Shown here: piece by piece, positions 34,204-40,310 of the stretch
Layout: each line of letters opens with the position of its first letter
How positions within the stretch are numbered: position 1 is the first letter of the stretch
From: Bacillota bacterium
GTDB taxonomy: Bacteria > Bacillota > DSM-12270 > Thermacetogeniales > Thermacetogeniaceae
NCBI GenBank assembly: GCA_029907475.1
Contig: JARYLU010000007.1
Location: 54,735 to 101,564 of the forward strand
Direction: 5' to 3'
DNA: 46,830 nucleotides
Position numbers and translations under genes: made by a program
Notes under the pieces: model-generated
What the model was told of the DNA's origin: nothing
The model's database searches: none
Seen by the model: the letters and a program-made list of their open reading frames with translations, nothing else

Positions 34204-34659
34204 TTGACAGACGTATTTGATGCGGCAAAGAGATCGGAAATAATGTCAAAAATTCATTCGAAAAACACTAAACCGGAAATAGCCCTGCGTAAAGCACTTT
34301 ATCATGCAGGTTTAAGAGGGTACCGGATATATTATAAACTCCCGGGTAAACCCGATATGGCTTATATAAAAGCTAAAGTAGCTATATTCGTCGACGGATG
34401 TTTCTGGCACGGATGTCCCGTGTGCAATAGGTATAGGACTAATGAAAAAGACGAGTTTTGGCGAAATAAAATCGCCAGAAACAAGGAACGAGACAAACAG
34501 ATTGACGCAAAGCTTACTGAATTAGGGTGGACTGTTATTCGAATCTGGGAGCACGACATTAAAAAGCACCTTGAAGACTGTGTTAGAAGGATTAGGAAAG
34601 CAGTCGAGGATAAACTATATCGTCGAAACGAAAATCATAATGATACAAGTTTTAAATAG
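34204..34659 (+). CDS. vsr: Vsr-like mismatch/restriction endonuclease
   Basis: This 151-aa very-short-patch-repair fold nuclease has LPGKPDMAYI with Asp51 and DGCFWHGCPVC with His69, numbering as in E. coli Vsr. The positions of Thr63 and His64 are Val and Asp here. RNKIARNKERDKQIDAKLTE and WTVIRIWEHDI complete the fold. Vsr normally nicks T:G mismatches arising at Dcm sites. In this four-gene set it may instead be the restriction nuclease. It starts at TTG 34204, 9 nt after GGAGG. Confidence 0.92.
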   Translation: MTDVFDAAKRSEIMSKIHSKNTKPEIALRKALYHAGLRGYRIYYKLPGKPDMAYIKAKVAIFVDGCFWHGCPVCNRYRTNEKDEFWRNKIARNKERDKQIDAKLTELGWTVIRIWEHDIKKHLEDCVRRIRKAVEDKLYRRNENHNDTSFK

Positions 34660-34886
34660 GGGCTGCTTAACAGATTCCCGGATTTCACAACTGCTCTCAG
34701 ACAATTCATAAACAGGCCAATTTTGCGCCAAAAACGCCTCCCAGATGGCGCAGAGAAAAGGGCAATGAAGAAGCCGGAGCCGGTGTTCCATTGTGGAATC
34801 TGAGTAGATGCTTGGTTTCTCTTGTAAGTAACCAAAATGGAATATTCTTACGAAAAACAATACTTCATCTTCATAGGCAAAATTAA
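34660..34886. other. Gene-free stretch after vsr
   Basis: Overlapping short minus-strand ORFs exist (up to 81 codons) but none has an SD or a recognisable family. No convincing terminator for the cassette was found. It may be remnant DNA joining the cassette to the backbone. Confidence 0.4.
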
Positions 34887-34908
34887 AGGCCAGGGAAAAC
34901 CCCGGCCT
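34887..34908 (-). terminator. Terminator of the 35270-34920 gene
   Basis: AGGCC pairs with GGCCT around a GGGGTTTTCCC core, followed on the minus strand by TTAATTTT. It lies 11 bp past the stop and closes the backbone minus-strand operon. Confidence 0.65.
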
Positions 34909-34919
34909 CCTCCCTAAAA

Positions 34920-35270
34920 TTAAACCGAAACTACTACCCCGGCCCGCATCTCGAAACCGGCCTCGGAGAGCCTCTGCCGGAGCCTGGCTCCCTCCTCCTC
35001 CGTCCTGTGGGCGTAGTCTTCCGGGAGCTGGCGGGTGACGATGTCTTCGAGGACGGAGCCGAAGTCCCTCTCGAAGCGCAGCAGAACCTTTTCTGGCCCT
35101 CCGACGTGGACGCGCCTCATGCCCACGGCCGTGGCAAAGAACCAGGTGCGATGGGTGCGGAGGCCGCTGGTGCTTCTCGTCTCGGTCTCAAAGGCGGTCC
35201 AAACGCGCTCAACTCCGGCCTCGCGGGCCTCGGCAATAAAGCTCTCGACGTCGGGTAGCTGCAGAATCAT
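34920..35270 (-). CDS. Hypothetical element protein
   Basis: This 116-aa soluble protein has an alternating strand/helix pattern (VERVWTAFETETRS, WFFATAVGMRRVHVGG). GGAGGAGAG before ATG 35270 is a strong SD. It is the last gene of the minus-strand run that includes ArdC and a 72-aa protein. No family is recognised. Confidence 0.7.
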   Translation of the reverse strand: MILQLPDVESFIAEAREAGVERVWTAFETETRSTSGLRTHRTWFFATAVGMRRVHVGGPEKVLLRFERDFGSVLEDIVTRQLPEDYAHRTEEEGARLRQRLSEAGFEMRAGVVVSV

Positions 35271-35317
35271 ACTCTCTCCTCCTTTTCAGGAAATCTCGGA
35301 GCCGGGGTCTCTCCAGG

Positions 35318-35536
35318 CTATGTTTCTGTAGCTTGTAAGCACCACTCCGGGCAATCAAGCCACACTCGGACGGCACCCTTCCCGTACATTTTCTCCAGCT
35401 TCTTGATTTCGCCTTTGGTACGCCGATAGCGGTACCCCGCAAACTCGCCCAGGAAGTAGGCGGCCCAAACAGGCTGCCCCCAGACATCTTTCCCGGCGGG
35501 CGTGTACCGCCAAATGCCGTTGTTGTAGACTCTCAC
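35318..35536 (-). CDS. Hypothetical 72-aa protein overlapping ardC
   Basis: GTG 35536 overlaps the ardC stop as GTGA, and AAAGGGGTG upstream serves as SD. The product (YNNGIWRYTPAGKDVWGQP, AGYRYRRTKGEIKKLEKMYG) is basic and aromatic-rich. The frame is open to 35713 only because it overlaps ardC in another frame. It is translationally coupled to ardC; function unknown. Confidence 0.65.
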   Translation of the reverse strand: MRVYNNGIWRYTPAGKDVWGQPVWAAYFLGEFAGYRYRRTKGEIKKLEKMYGKGAVRVWLDCPEWCLQATET

Positions 35537-36372
35537 GCAGCCGCACCCCTTTCCTGCCGGTCCTGTGCCTCCCAGACTCGCCTCAAGCATTCTTCCACGT
35601 CCGAAAGGACCCGGAAGACCGCCCTCAGCGCCTGCTGGGGGTCCTGGCTTGAGTACGCCTTCACGTACTCCCAGGCGTGGTAGTGGTATCCCTGCACCCC
35701 AAAGAACTCGCACATGGTAGCCGCGAACACCTCAGCCACGATCTCCTGCTCGGGCACCTGGCTGCCCTGGAGCTCACGGAAGGAGTGGTGGACGGCGTGG
35801 CCGAGCTCGTGAAACCAGGTCTTCACGTCGTGGGTGTGGAGCTCAATCCTCTTTTTGCCCCGCCAGGTATAGAAGCCGTAGCTCCCGTCCCCGTTGGCGG
35901 GGGTGTAGCGAACCTCCTCCACCCCGAACGCCTTCGCCGCGTCCTGAAGCGGCGGCGGCTTGGGCGGACGGTAGTCCGGCTCCGGCAGGGGATCCCCTTC
36001 GGTATCCTCGTACCGGAATACCGGGACATCCCGGAAGCCGATAATCACGGTGCGCTCTTCCTCGCACTCCTCCCCCGTTTCTTCGTCAATAACCTTCACG
36101 ACCTTCTTCTTCGTAACCGGCGCAAAAATGTAGAACGCCTTTGCGCCTTTTTTGACGCGTCTCCCTACCTCTTGCCACTGTCGGAAGCCTCTAGCGTCTT
36201 CCGTCCCGGCGGCCCGCACCAGGAGCCGGTTGCCGAGGCTCCATTTGTCGCTCGGCCTCTCGACCTTCGCCGGGCGGATGAGCGTCCGGGCGACCGCGGC
36301 GGGGAGGTCTCCGGATTCGAACATTTTAAGAAGGCGGTTCAACGCCTCCTTCGCTCTCTCAATATTTTTCAT
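35533..36372 (-). CDS. ArdC-like antirestriction protein with zinc metallopeptidase domain
   Basis: This 279-aa protein has an N-terminal ArdC ssDNA-binding domain (WSLGNRLLV, ARGFRQWQEVGRRVKKGAKA) and a C-terminal metallopeptidase helix TWFHELGHAVHHSF with a downstream Glu in QEIVAEVFAA. ArdC proteins protect incoming conjugative DNA from host restriction. ATG 36372 is the first codon after a GC hairpin; its SD AAAGGAGG lies upstream of that hairpin. The open frame to 36471 runs through the leader and is not used. Confidence 0.88.
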   Translation of the reverse strand: MKNIERAKEALNRLLKMFESGDLPAAVARTLIRPAKVERPSDKWSLGNRLLVRAAGTEDARGFRQWQEVGRRVKKGAKAFYIFAPVTKKKVVKVIDEETGEECEEERTVIIGFRDVPVFRYEDTEGDPLPEPDYRPPKPPPLQDAAKAFGVEEVRYTPANGDGSYGFYTWRGKKRIELHTHDVKTWFHELGHAVHHSFRELQGSQVPEQEIVAEVFAATMCEFFGVQGYHYHAWEYVKAYSSQDPQQALRAVFRVLSDVEECLRRVWEAQDRQERGAAA

Positions 36373-36445
36373 ACTCACAGGGCGGGCCCTCCGGCCCGCC
36401 CCATTCCCTCCTTTCGAGAAATGGTTTTGCGGGCCGGTTTGGCCC
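36373..36445 (-). promoter_or_regulatory. Leader 1: hairpin, SD, hairpin, AUG (ardC)
   Basis: The SD GGAGG (36407-36411) is followed by a 9-bp hairpin pairing 36380-36388 with 36393-36401 before ATG 36372. Folding shortens the gap from 34 to 12 nt. A second hairpin (GGGCC/GGCCC, 36431-36445) precedes the SD. It closely resembles leader 2 at 36683-36749. Confidence 0.7.
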
Positions 36446-36448
36446 AAT

Positions 36449-36682
36449 TTAATTTTTGATTTGAATTTCACCGCTCTCGATCAGTTGCCGGTAGATATTA
36501 TGGGAACCATCAAAGGCAAAAATAATTTCTCCCAAACTATCGGTAAACGCTTTTGCCTGGCCCAAGTAAAGCAATCTCTCGCATGAAGCGGCTTTTTCCG
36601 CCTGTTTAAGTGTCGTGTTTATTTTCTTATTGATCTTCATGATTAAATTTTTCACTGTCTTTTCTAATTCTGCGTCCATCAT
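36449..36682 (-). CDS. Hypothetical 77-aa helical protein
   Basis: The N-terminal half is a charged helix (EKTVKNLIMKINKKINTTLK), followed by LYLGQAKAFTDSLGEIIFAF. Two ATGs (36682, 36679) follow a 10-bp GC hairpin, with SD GAGGAGGG beyond it. It is less GC-rich than its neighbours. It may be cotranscribed with ardC, and its function is unknown. Confidence 0.65.
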   Translation of the reverse strand: MMDAELEKTVKNLIMKINKKINTTLKQAEKAASCERLLYLGQAKAFTDSLGEIIFAFDGSHNIYRQLIESGEIQIKN

Positions 36683-36749
36683 TCAGGGGGCGGGCCCTCT
36701 CCGGCCCGCCCCATCCCTCCTCTCGGATAAATGGTTTGGGCCTTGGCCC
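36683..36749 (-). promoter_or_regulatory. Leader 2: hairpin, SD, hairpin, AUG
   Basis: SD GGAGG at 36716-36720, then a perfect 10-bp stem pairing 36687-36696 with 36703-36712, then ATG 36682. Folding reduces SD-AUG spacing from 33 to exactly 7 nt. GGGCCTTGGCCC at 36738-36749 forms the upstream hairpin. Confidence 0.75.
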
Positions 36750-36759
36750 GAAAATGCAG

Positions 36760-36788
36760 TTGACTGCTGTTCCCCTGCTTGGTATAAT
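36760..36788 (+). promoter_or_regulatory. Consensus promoter for an antisense RNA
   Basis: TTGACT (36760-36765), 17-nt spacer, TATAAT (36783-36788). No plus-strand ORF follows; the transcript would run into the 3' end of the 40-aa ORF on the other strand. Confidence 0.85.
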
Positions 36789-36794
36789 CTACTT

Positions 36795-36866
36795 AGTTAA
36801 AGGGGCGGGGAAGCCCCTTGGGAGTGTCCTTAATGGGAATTGCGGCGTCGCGAGCGCCGCTTTTCC
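36795..36866 (+). ncRNA. Candidate antisense antitoxin RNA (about 70 nt)
   Basis: Transcription from the promoter at 36760-36788 would start near 36795. The RNA has a 7-bp hairpin (AAGGGGC 36800-36806 with GCCCCTT 36813-36819) and an intrinsic terminator (GCGGCG 36842-36847 with CGCCGC 36855-36860, then UUUU). It is complementary to the last 37 nt of the toxin-like ORF (36830-36952) and to its 3' UTR, the layout of TxpA/RatA-type type I systems. Confidence 0.65.
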
Positions 36867-36952
36867 ATTTTTTCCAACATCCTGCTGAACGAAATCAACA
36901 GGAGATGAAAAGAAAGGATTAGCAACGCGCTGGCCACCAGCGTTTCCGCCAT
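36830..36952 (-). CDS. 40-aa single-span membrane peptide, candidate type I toxin
   Basis: ATG 36952 has a near-perfect SD (GGGAGGTGAT). The peptide has a hydrophobic helix (TLVASALLILSFHLLLISF) followed by a strongly basic tail (EKRRSRRRNSH), the form of holin-like/Fst/TxpA toxins. The 5' UTR has a GGGGT/ACCCC hairpin. A convergent antisense RNA overlaps its 3' end. Membrane insertion and toxicity are inferred. Confidence 0.65.
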   Translation of the reverse strand: MAETLVASALLILSFHLLLISFSRMLEKMEKRRSRRRNSH

Positions 36953-37001
36953 ATGGATCACCTCCCTGTTGGGGGTGAGAACCCCGCCAACCTTTAACCT
37001 T

Positions 37002-37126
37002 TTACTTCAAGCTCCCGGAATACTCCCGTAATAAGTGGCACTTTTCGCAGTACCGCCCGCTTCGCTCCCGTAGAGCTCATCGAGGGGCACGGTGCGGTCG
37101 CAGTCGCCGCAGTAGTCGTACTCATC
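37002..37126 (-). pseudogene. Frameshifted small zinc-ribbon remnant
   Basis: Directly after the TAG of the next gene, one frame reads YCGDCDRTVPLDELYGSEAG. The neighbouring frame continues RYCEKCHLLREYSGSLK to TAA at 37002. Together they form a CxxC...CxxC mini zinc ribbon broken by one indel, with no start codon in frame. It looks like a decayed gene. Confidence 0.5.
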
Positions 37127-37861
37127 CTACGTCACTGGGCGCAGCGAAACAGCGTAAAGGCCCTTATCGAGGTGGCGGTACTTGGCTTCCACGGTCCTCC
37201 CGACAGAGGCTGCCAGCGTCTTGCCCGCACCGTTCTTGGCATAAAGGGCAACCTTCCCCTCCGGACCTTCGACGTATGCCCGGATGGTTCCGTCGCTCTT
37301 GCCGGGGCGGGCCTCCAGGACCTTGAAAACGCCGGTTTCCAAGTCATCCCCGCCGGAAGGGGCAGGTGTCTCCGGAGCTGCCGGTTTAGCCGGTGCTTCG
37401 GCGTGGCTGTCATGTTCGACAGTTTTGCCGGTGCCCTCGGCGTAGGCAGTCAAAACGGCCTCTGCGTCCTCCTTCAACCCGGCTCCCAGCAGGCTCGCCA
37501 CCAGGTAAGCGACATTGCTGTCGCTCCGGTGGCGGCGCCCGACCTGCTCGATCTCGGCATCGAGCTCTTTAAGCTCGGCCCGGCGCAGGTCGGCCTCGGC
37601 CCGGGTAAAGGTATAACCCGGGTCGGCCGCCAGCCGGCGGGCGATCTCGGCCTGCCGCGCCTGCTCGTTCGGGAAGGCGGGCTTGCCGTCGCCGTTCTTT
37701 TCGGCGGCCACAGCACCGGCAACCTGAACCTCCCGGTCTTTCATGGAGTCCAGGCTTTTGTGCAGCGCGTCGGAGACTTCGGCGCGCCTTTTGACCAGCC
37801 CGCCACTCAAAGTTGGAATCTCTCCCAAACGCTTCGCAATGTCTACCAAAACCTCACGCAT
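37127..37861 (-). CDS. Hypothetical 244-aa element protein
   Basis: The N-terminal two thirds are helical and charged (AEADLRRAELKELDAEIEQV). A Pro/Ala linker (AEAPAKPAAPETPAPSG) leads to a small C-terminal beta domain (GVFKVLEARPGKSDGTIRAY). No family is recognised. ATG 37861 is chosen: it follows leader 3, and the upstream GTG/TTG codons at 37906-37909 lie too close to the SD AAGGAGG. Confidence 0.65.
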   Translation of the reverse strand: MREVLVDIAKRLGEIPTLSGGLVKRRAEVSDALHKSLDSMKDREVQVAGAVAAEKNGDGKPAFPNEQARQAEIARRLAADPGYTFTRAEADLRRAELKELDAEIEQVGRRHRSDSNVAYLVASLLGAGLKEDAEAVLTAYAEGTGKTVEHDSHAEAPAKPAAPETPAPSGGDDLETGVFKVLEARPGKSDGTIRAYVEGPEGKVALYAKNGAGKTLAASVGRTVEAKYRHLDKGLYAVSLRPVT

Positions 37862-37953
37862 CTTAAACGGTACTTGCGGGCCCCCGGCGGCCCGCTTTCC
37901 CAACACCTCCTTAGAGATTTTTGGGATTTTGCGGGCCTGATTCCGGGAGGCCC
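37862..37953 (-). promoter_or_regulatory. Leader 3: hairpin, SD, hairpin, AUG
   Basis: SD GGAGG (37906-37910) is followed by a hairpin GCGGGCC/GGCCCGC (37876-37882 with 37889-37895) before ATG 37861, and preceded by GGGCC/GGCCC (37933-37937 with 37949-37953). It has the same order as leaders 1 and 2, though spacing is looser. Confidence 0.6.
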
Positions 37954-38124
37954 AGAAATTACACTACTTCTTTCTCGAAACCCCAGTCCAAAAAGAGAGC
38001 GATACGCTCCTCCTCGTTCCACCACCGGCGCCCCGCGTGAGGTGGACAAGAAAGAGTTGAAATGTGGGATTACCACCAACCCGGTCATAAGCAAACCCAT
38101 AATAAGAGGTTGCTTAATAACATA

Positions 38125-38417
38125 AAAAACCCGTCGAAGAGATACCTCTTTTACGGGTTTTCTCGCATAAGTTTAGGTTAATTACACTCAGCCACCGTGT
38201 CCGGTGGGTTGGTCCGGTTTGTCGCTTGCGTTATACTTGCGTAATAAGCAAGCCGGAGGACAATTTCTCGCGCCCCGGTGGGGCGACCTGCCGCATCTGC
38301 CGGGCGGCAGGAATGGGATCGCGCCCATTACGTTAAGGTTCCTCAGCGTCTGTTGGGCTGAGGATGCGTCTGCAACTGTTGGGCAGACATAAAACATGTG
38401 TAGAGGAGAACAATGCA
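38125..38417 (-). ncRNA. Structured non-coding RNA of about 290 nt, unknown class
   Basis: A consensus promoter (38423-38451) and an intrinsic terminator (38126-38161) bound a region with six stable hairpins: GTCTGC/GCAGAC (38368-38388), CCTCAGC/GCTGAGG (38341-38363), CCTGCCGC/GCGGCAGG (38287-38311), CGCCCC/GGGGCG (38271-38285), GCTTGC/GCAAGC (38224-38253) and CCACC/GGTGG (38192-38207). The first two present the same octamer CCCAACAG, 26 nt apart. No SD-led ORF occupies this strand. It does not match 6S RNA, tmRNA, RNase P or SRP RNA as I know them. Confidence 0.7.
38126..38161 (-). terminator. Intrinsic terminator of the structured RNA
   Basis: AAACCCGT pairs with ACGGGTTT, with an inner AAGAG/CTCTT stem. 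Six U follow on the minus strand. On the plus strand only four T follow. 37954-38124 beyond it has no supported gene. Confidence 0.8.
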
Positions 38418-38422
38418 ATTAA

Positions 38423-38451
38423 AATATACCTCATTAACTATATTTTGTCAA
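38423..38451 (-). promoter_or_regulatory. Consensus promoter of the structured RNA
   Basis: On the minus strand TTGACA (38446-38451), exactly 17 nt, TATATT (38423-38428). It overlaps the end of the wHTH gene at 38434. Confidence 0.85.
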
Positions 38452-38928
38452 CGCCTCGCGCAAACTCTTTTTTCTTAGAGAGTCTGTGATGACTAATATG
38501 CTTCCGGCAGGCAGATCCCGGGGCTTTTTCATATCGCCCGGAAGGATGGCTATGAAAACCCCTTTTTCGCCCCCGGTTTTACCTCGCCAGGCGGTTCTGT
38601 AACGGGCGCCGTTGGGAAAAATAACATCCGGAAACGTTCCGACCTGCCACCTGCATCCCGCCTGCACCGCACGGGCATACAGCCATCCCAGCGCCACCCG
38701 CCGGCGAAAAGACTCCTCGGTCTTGGGCGCCGGCGTGCCGGCAGCCAGGATCAGCCTGGTTCCACCCGTCTCGGAAATTTTTACAAGCCCTCTTGACAGG
38801 AGTCTCCGTATCACCTTCCTCGCAGCCGGTCCGAAAAGCACGCCGAGCGCCGGCATAGTCATGCCGTCGCTTGCCCGGAGGTGGCCTAAAACCTCTCTTT
38901 GCCGTTCCGAAAGCACGATGTTCGACAT
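38434..38928 (-). CDS. Winged-helix protein, replication-relaxation-like
   Basis: This 164-aa protein has an N-terminal wHTH (LSERQREVLGHLRASDGMTM, VIRRLLSRGLVKISETGGTR) and a C-terminal alpha/beta region (GCRWQVGTFPDVIF). That combination resembles MobC/replication-relaxation proteins of mobile elements; the assignment is moderate. Its ATG overlaps the preceding stop (TAATG), so it is coupled to the S1-domain gene. Confidence 0.65.
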   Translation of the reverse strand: MSNIVLSERQREVLGHLRASDGMTMPALGVLFGPAARKVIRRLLSRGLVKISETGGTRLILAAGTPAPKTEESFRRRVALGWLYARAVQAGCRWQVGTFPDVIFPNGARYRTAWRGKTGGEKGVFIAILPGDMKKPRDLPAGSILVITDSLRKKSLREALTKYS

Positions 38929-39779
38929 TAATAGCGCCTCCCCACAAGCTCCAGTCTGAGCAGGTGTTCCGCCCTGTCAAACTTCTTGACAATGCAATTT
39001 ACATTGCTGCCCCGGCGGCAACCGTAGCGAGGGGGATAAGGAGCTATACCCAAAACGCCCGGCGGAACCTCCACAAAAACATGCTTTCTAAGCCTCCCTT
39101 TCGAGTCAGTGATGTCGCGCAACGCCCGCACCGTGCCGGCTACGAAATCGCCGCGGCGAAAATCCGCTTTCTCCCAGGGATCGGGAAGAGCGTCCCTGAC
39201 CGAAACATCTATAATCCCCTGCTGGGGAGCAGTCCGCACCACTTTAGCTTTGACAGGCTGCCCGGGCACAAATTGGACAGATAGAGGCAAGGTCGTCGAG
39301 TAAGTAGCGCGGTTAGCAGGTACCTCGACCAGGACCCCTCCCCCGACGTCGAGGAGCAATCGGGGCGGTCTATCATTGTTGCGAGGCAGAACCGCACGAA
39401 CAACGCAGTCGATAATCTCCCCTTCTTTGATGTGCTCAAATACCGCTGCCTGCGCCTCTGACACGGCCTCGCCCCGGGAGCAGGCAACCATGCCGTCCTC
39501 TTTTCTAATTCCTTTGACTTTCACCCTTATGATTTGGCCAGCAAACCTTTGCATGAGGCTTTTATCTGCCAGGCCGGATTCGGAAGCCGGTATAAGTCCA
39601 CGGATCCCGGCGCCATTCACGGCAGGAAATATAACTTCCCAAACGGGAGAAACTCCGTCCGGCCAAGTGACGCGCGTGACGTACGCCTCCATTGTCCGAC
39701 CCCGTTCATAAGCATCGTGAATTACCTCCCACGGATCGGCCGCCGCAACATATCCTTCGGGTTTAATCACAGAAGTCAT
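38928..39779 (-). CDS. S1-type OB-fold RNA-binding protein
   Basis: This 283-aa protein has several OB/S1-like segments: RTMEAYVTRVTW...IRGLIPASES, KEGEIIDCVVRAVL, and RGDFVAGTVRAL...KHVFVEVPPGVLGIAPYP. The arrangement resembles three S1 repeats as in ribosomal protein S1, but divergent. GAGGAGG precedes the ATG. Located between a membrane hydrolase, a coupling protein and a wHTH gene, it probably acts in nucleic-acid handling of the element. Confidence 0.75.
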   Translation of the reverse strand: MTSVIKPEGYVAAADPWEVIHDAYERGRTMEAYVTRVTWPDGVSPVWEVIFPAVNGAGIRGLIPASESGLADKSLMQRFAGQIIRVKVKGIRKEDGMVACSRGEAVSEAQAAVFEHIKEGEIIDCVVRAVLPRNNDRPPRLLLDVGGGVLVEVPANRATYSTTLPLSVQFVPGQPVKAKVVRTAPQQGIIDVSVRDALPDPWEKADFRRGDFVAGTVRALRDITDSKGRLRKHVFVEVPPGVLGIAPYPPRYGCRRGSNVNCIVKKFDRAEHLLRLELVGRRY

Positions 39780-39815
39780 CTTTAACGCCTCCTCAAGTTA
39801 AAATTGGCCGCTATA

Positions 39816-40310
39816 CTAGAGGACCCTGTAGAGCGCAAGCAATAGCGCCCCCGTTATAGGCAGCTCAAAAACACTGCCTGTACGCAGGGGGCCGCGAATA
39901 GAAATTGCTAAAACAGGCGAAAAGGGTTCGACGCCGGAGCGCGTCAAACCGTCAAGCAAAAGATGGGACATCGCCCCAAGGACCGCTGTGCAAAACCATA
40001 CCCAGGTTGGAGCGGAATAAATAATTTGCCCGAACGAACAATGAAACATCCTGCCCGCAAAACCCGCTAAAATACCGAGGCCGAGACAAAACCATACCGT
40101 ATGGGTTATCGTCCTATGCCCCGCGGCAACTTCAAGCAGCACCGACGCCGGTCTCAACCGCCGGCCGATAATACTGCCGGGATGGTCTATATCGGGAAGC
40201 AGCGCGGCCAGCGCCCCGAGAGCCGCGGCCCCGCCGGCCGGAACACCCGTGCAGTGTCCGACGAGCGCCCCCGCCAAGGCGCCCGCTGCGGCGTGCGTGT
40301 AACCCCTCAT
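39816..40310 (-). CDS. Membrane-bound metal-dependent hydrolase, YdjM/DUF457-like
   Basis: This 164-aa protein has the family motifs LLPDIDHPGSIIGRR, GHRTITHTVWF and MSHLLLDGLT, whose His/Asp residues bind metal, between membrane helices. Members are common on chromosomes and phages; the substrate is unknown. Its start overlaps the coupling-protein stop (ATGA), so it is cotranslated. Confidence 0.88.
   Translation of the reverse strand: MRGYTHAAAGALAGALVGHCTGVPAGGAAALGALAALLPDIDHPGSIIGRRLRPASVLLEVAAGHRTITHTVWFCLGLGILAGFAGRMFHCSFGQIIYSAPTWVWFCTAVLGAMSHLLLDGLTRSGVEPFSPVLAISIRGPLRTGSVFELPITGALLLALYRVL

Noticed and set aside
34615-34860. 81-codon minus-strand ORF after vsr
   Set aside because: No SD, overlaps the vsr 3' end, and the composition is not protein-like.
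35677-36459. 260-codon plus-strand ORF opposite ardC
   Set aside because: Antisense shadow of the GC-rich ardC gene, which has clear family motifs.
37958-38060. Minus-strand frame reading RRWWNEEERIALFLDWGFEKEVV-like text (split view)
   Set aside because: The frame has no start codon and an upstream stop. It may be a gene relic, but the evidence is too thin for a feature.
38188-38418. 76-codon minus-strand ORF
   Set aside because: It lies inside the structured RNA, its codons follow the hairpins, and it has no SD or family.
38401-38475. 21-codon plus-strand ORF with AGAGGAG before an ATG at 38412
   Set aside because: Very short and overlapping the opposite-strand promoter and gene end; the SD match is probably chance.
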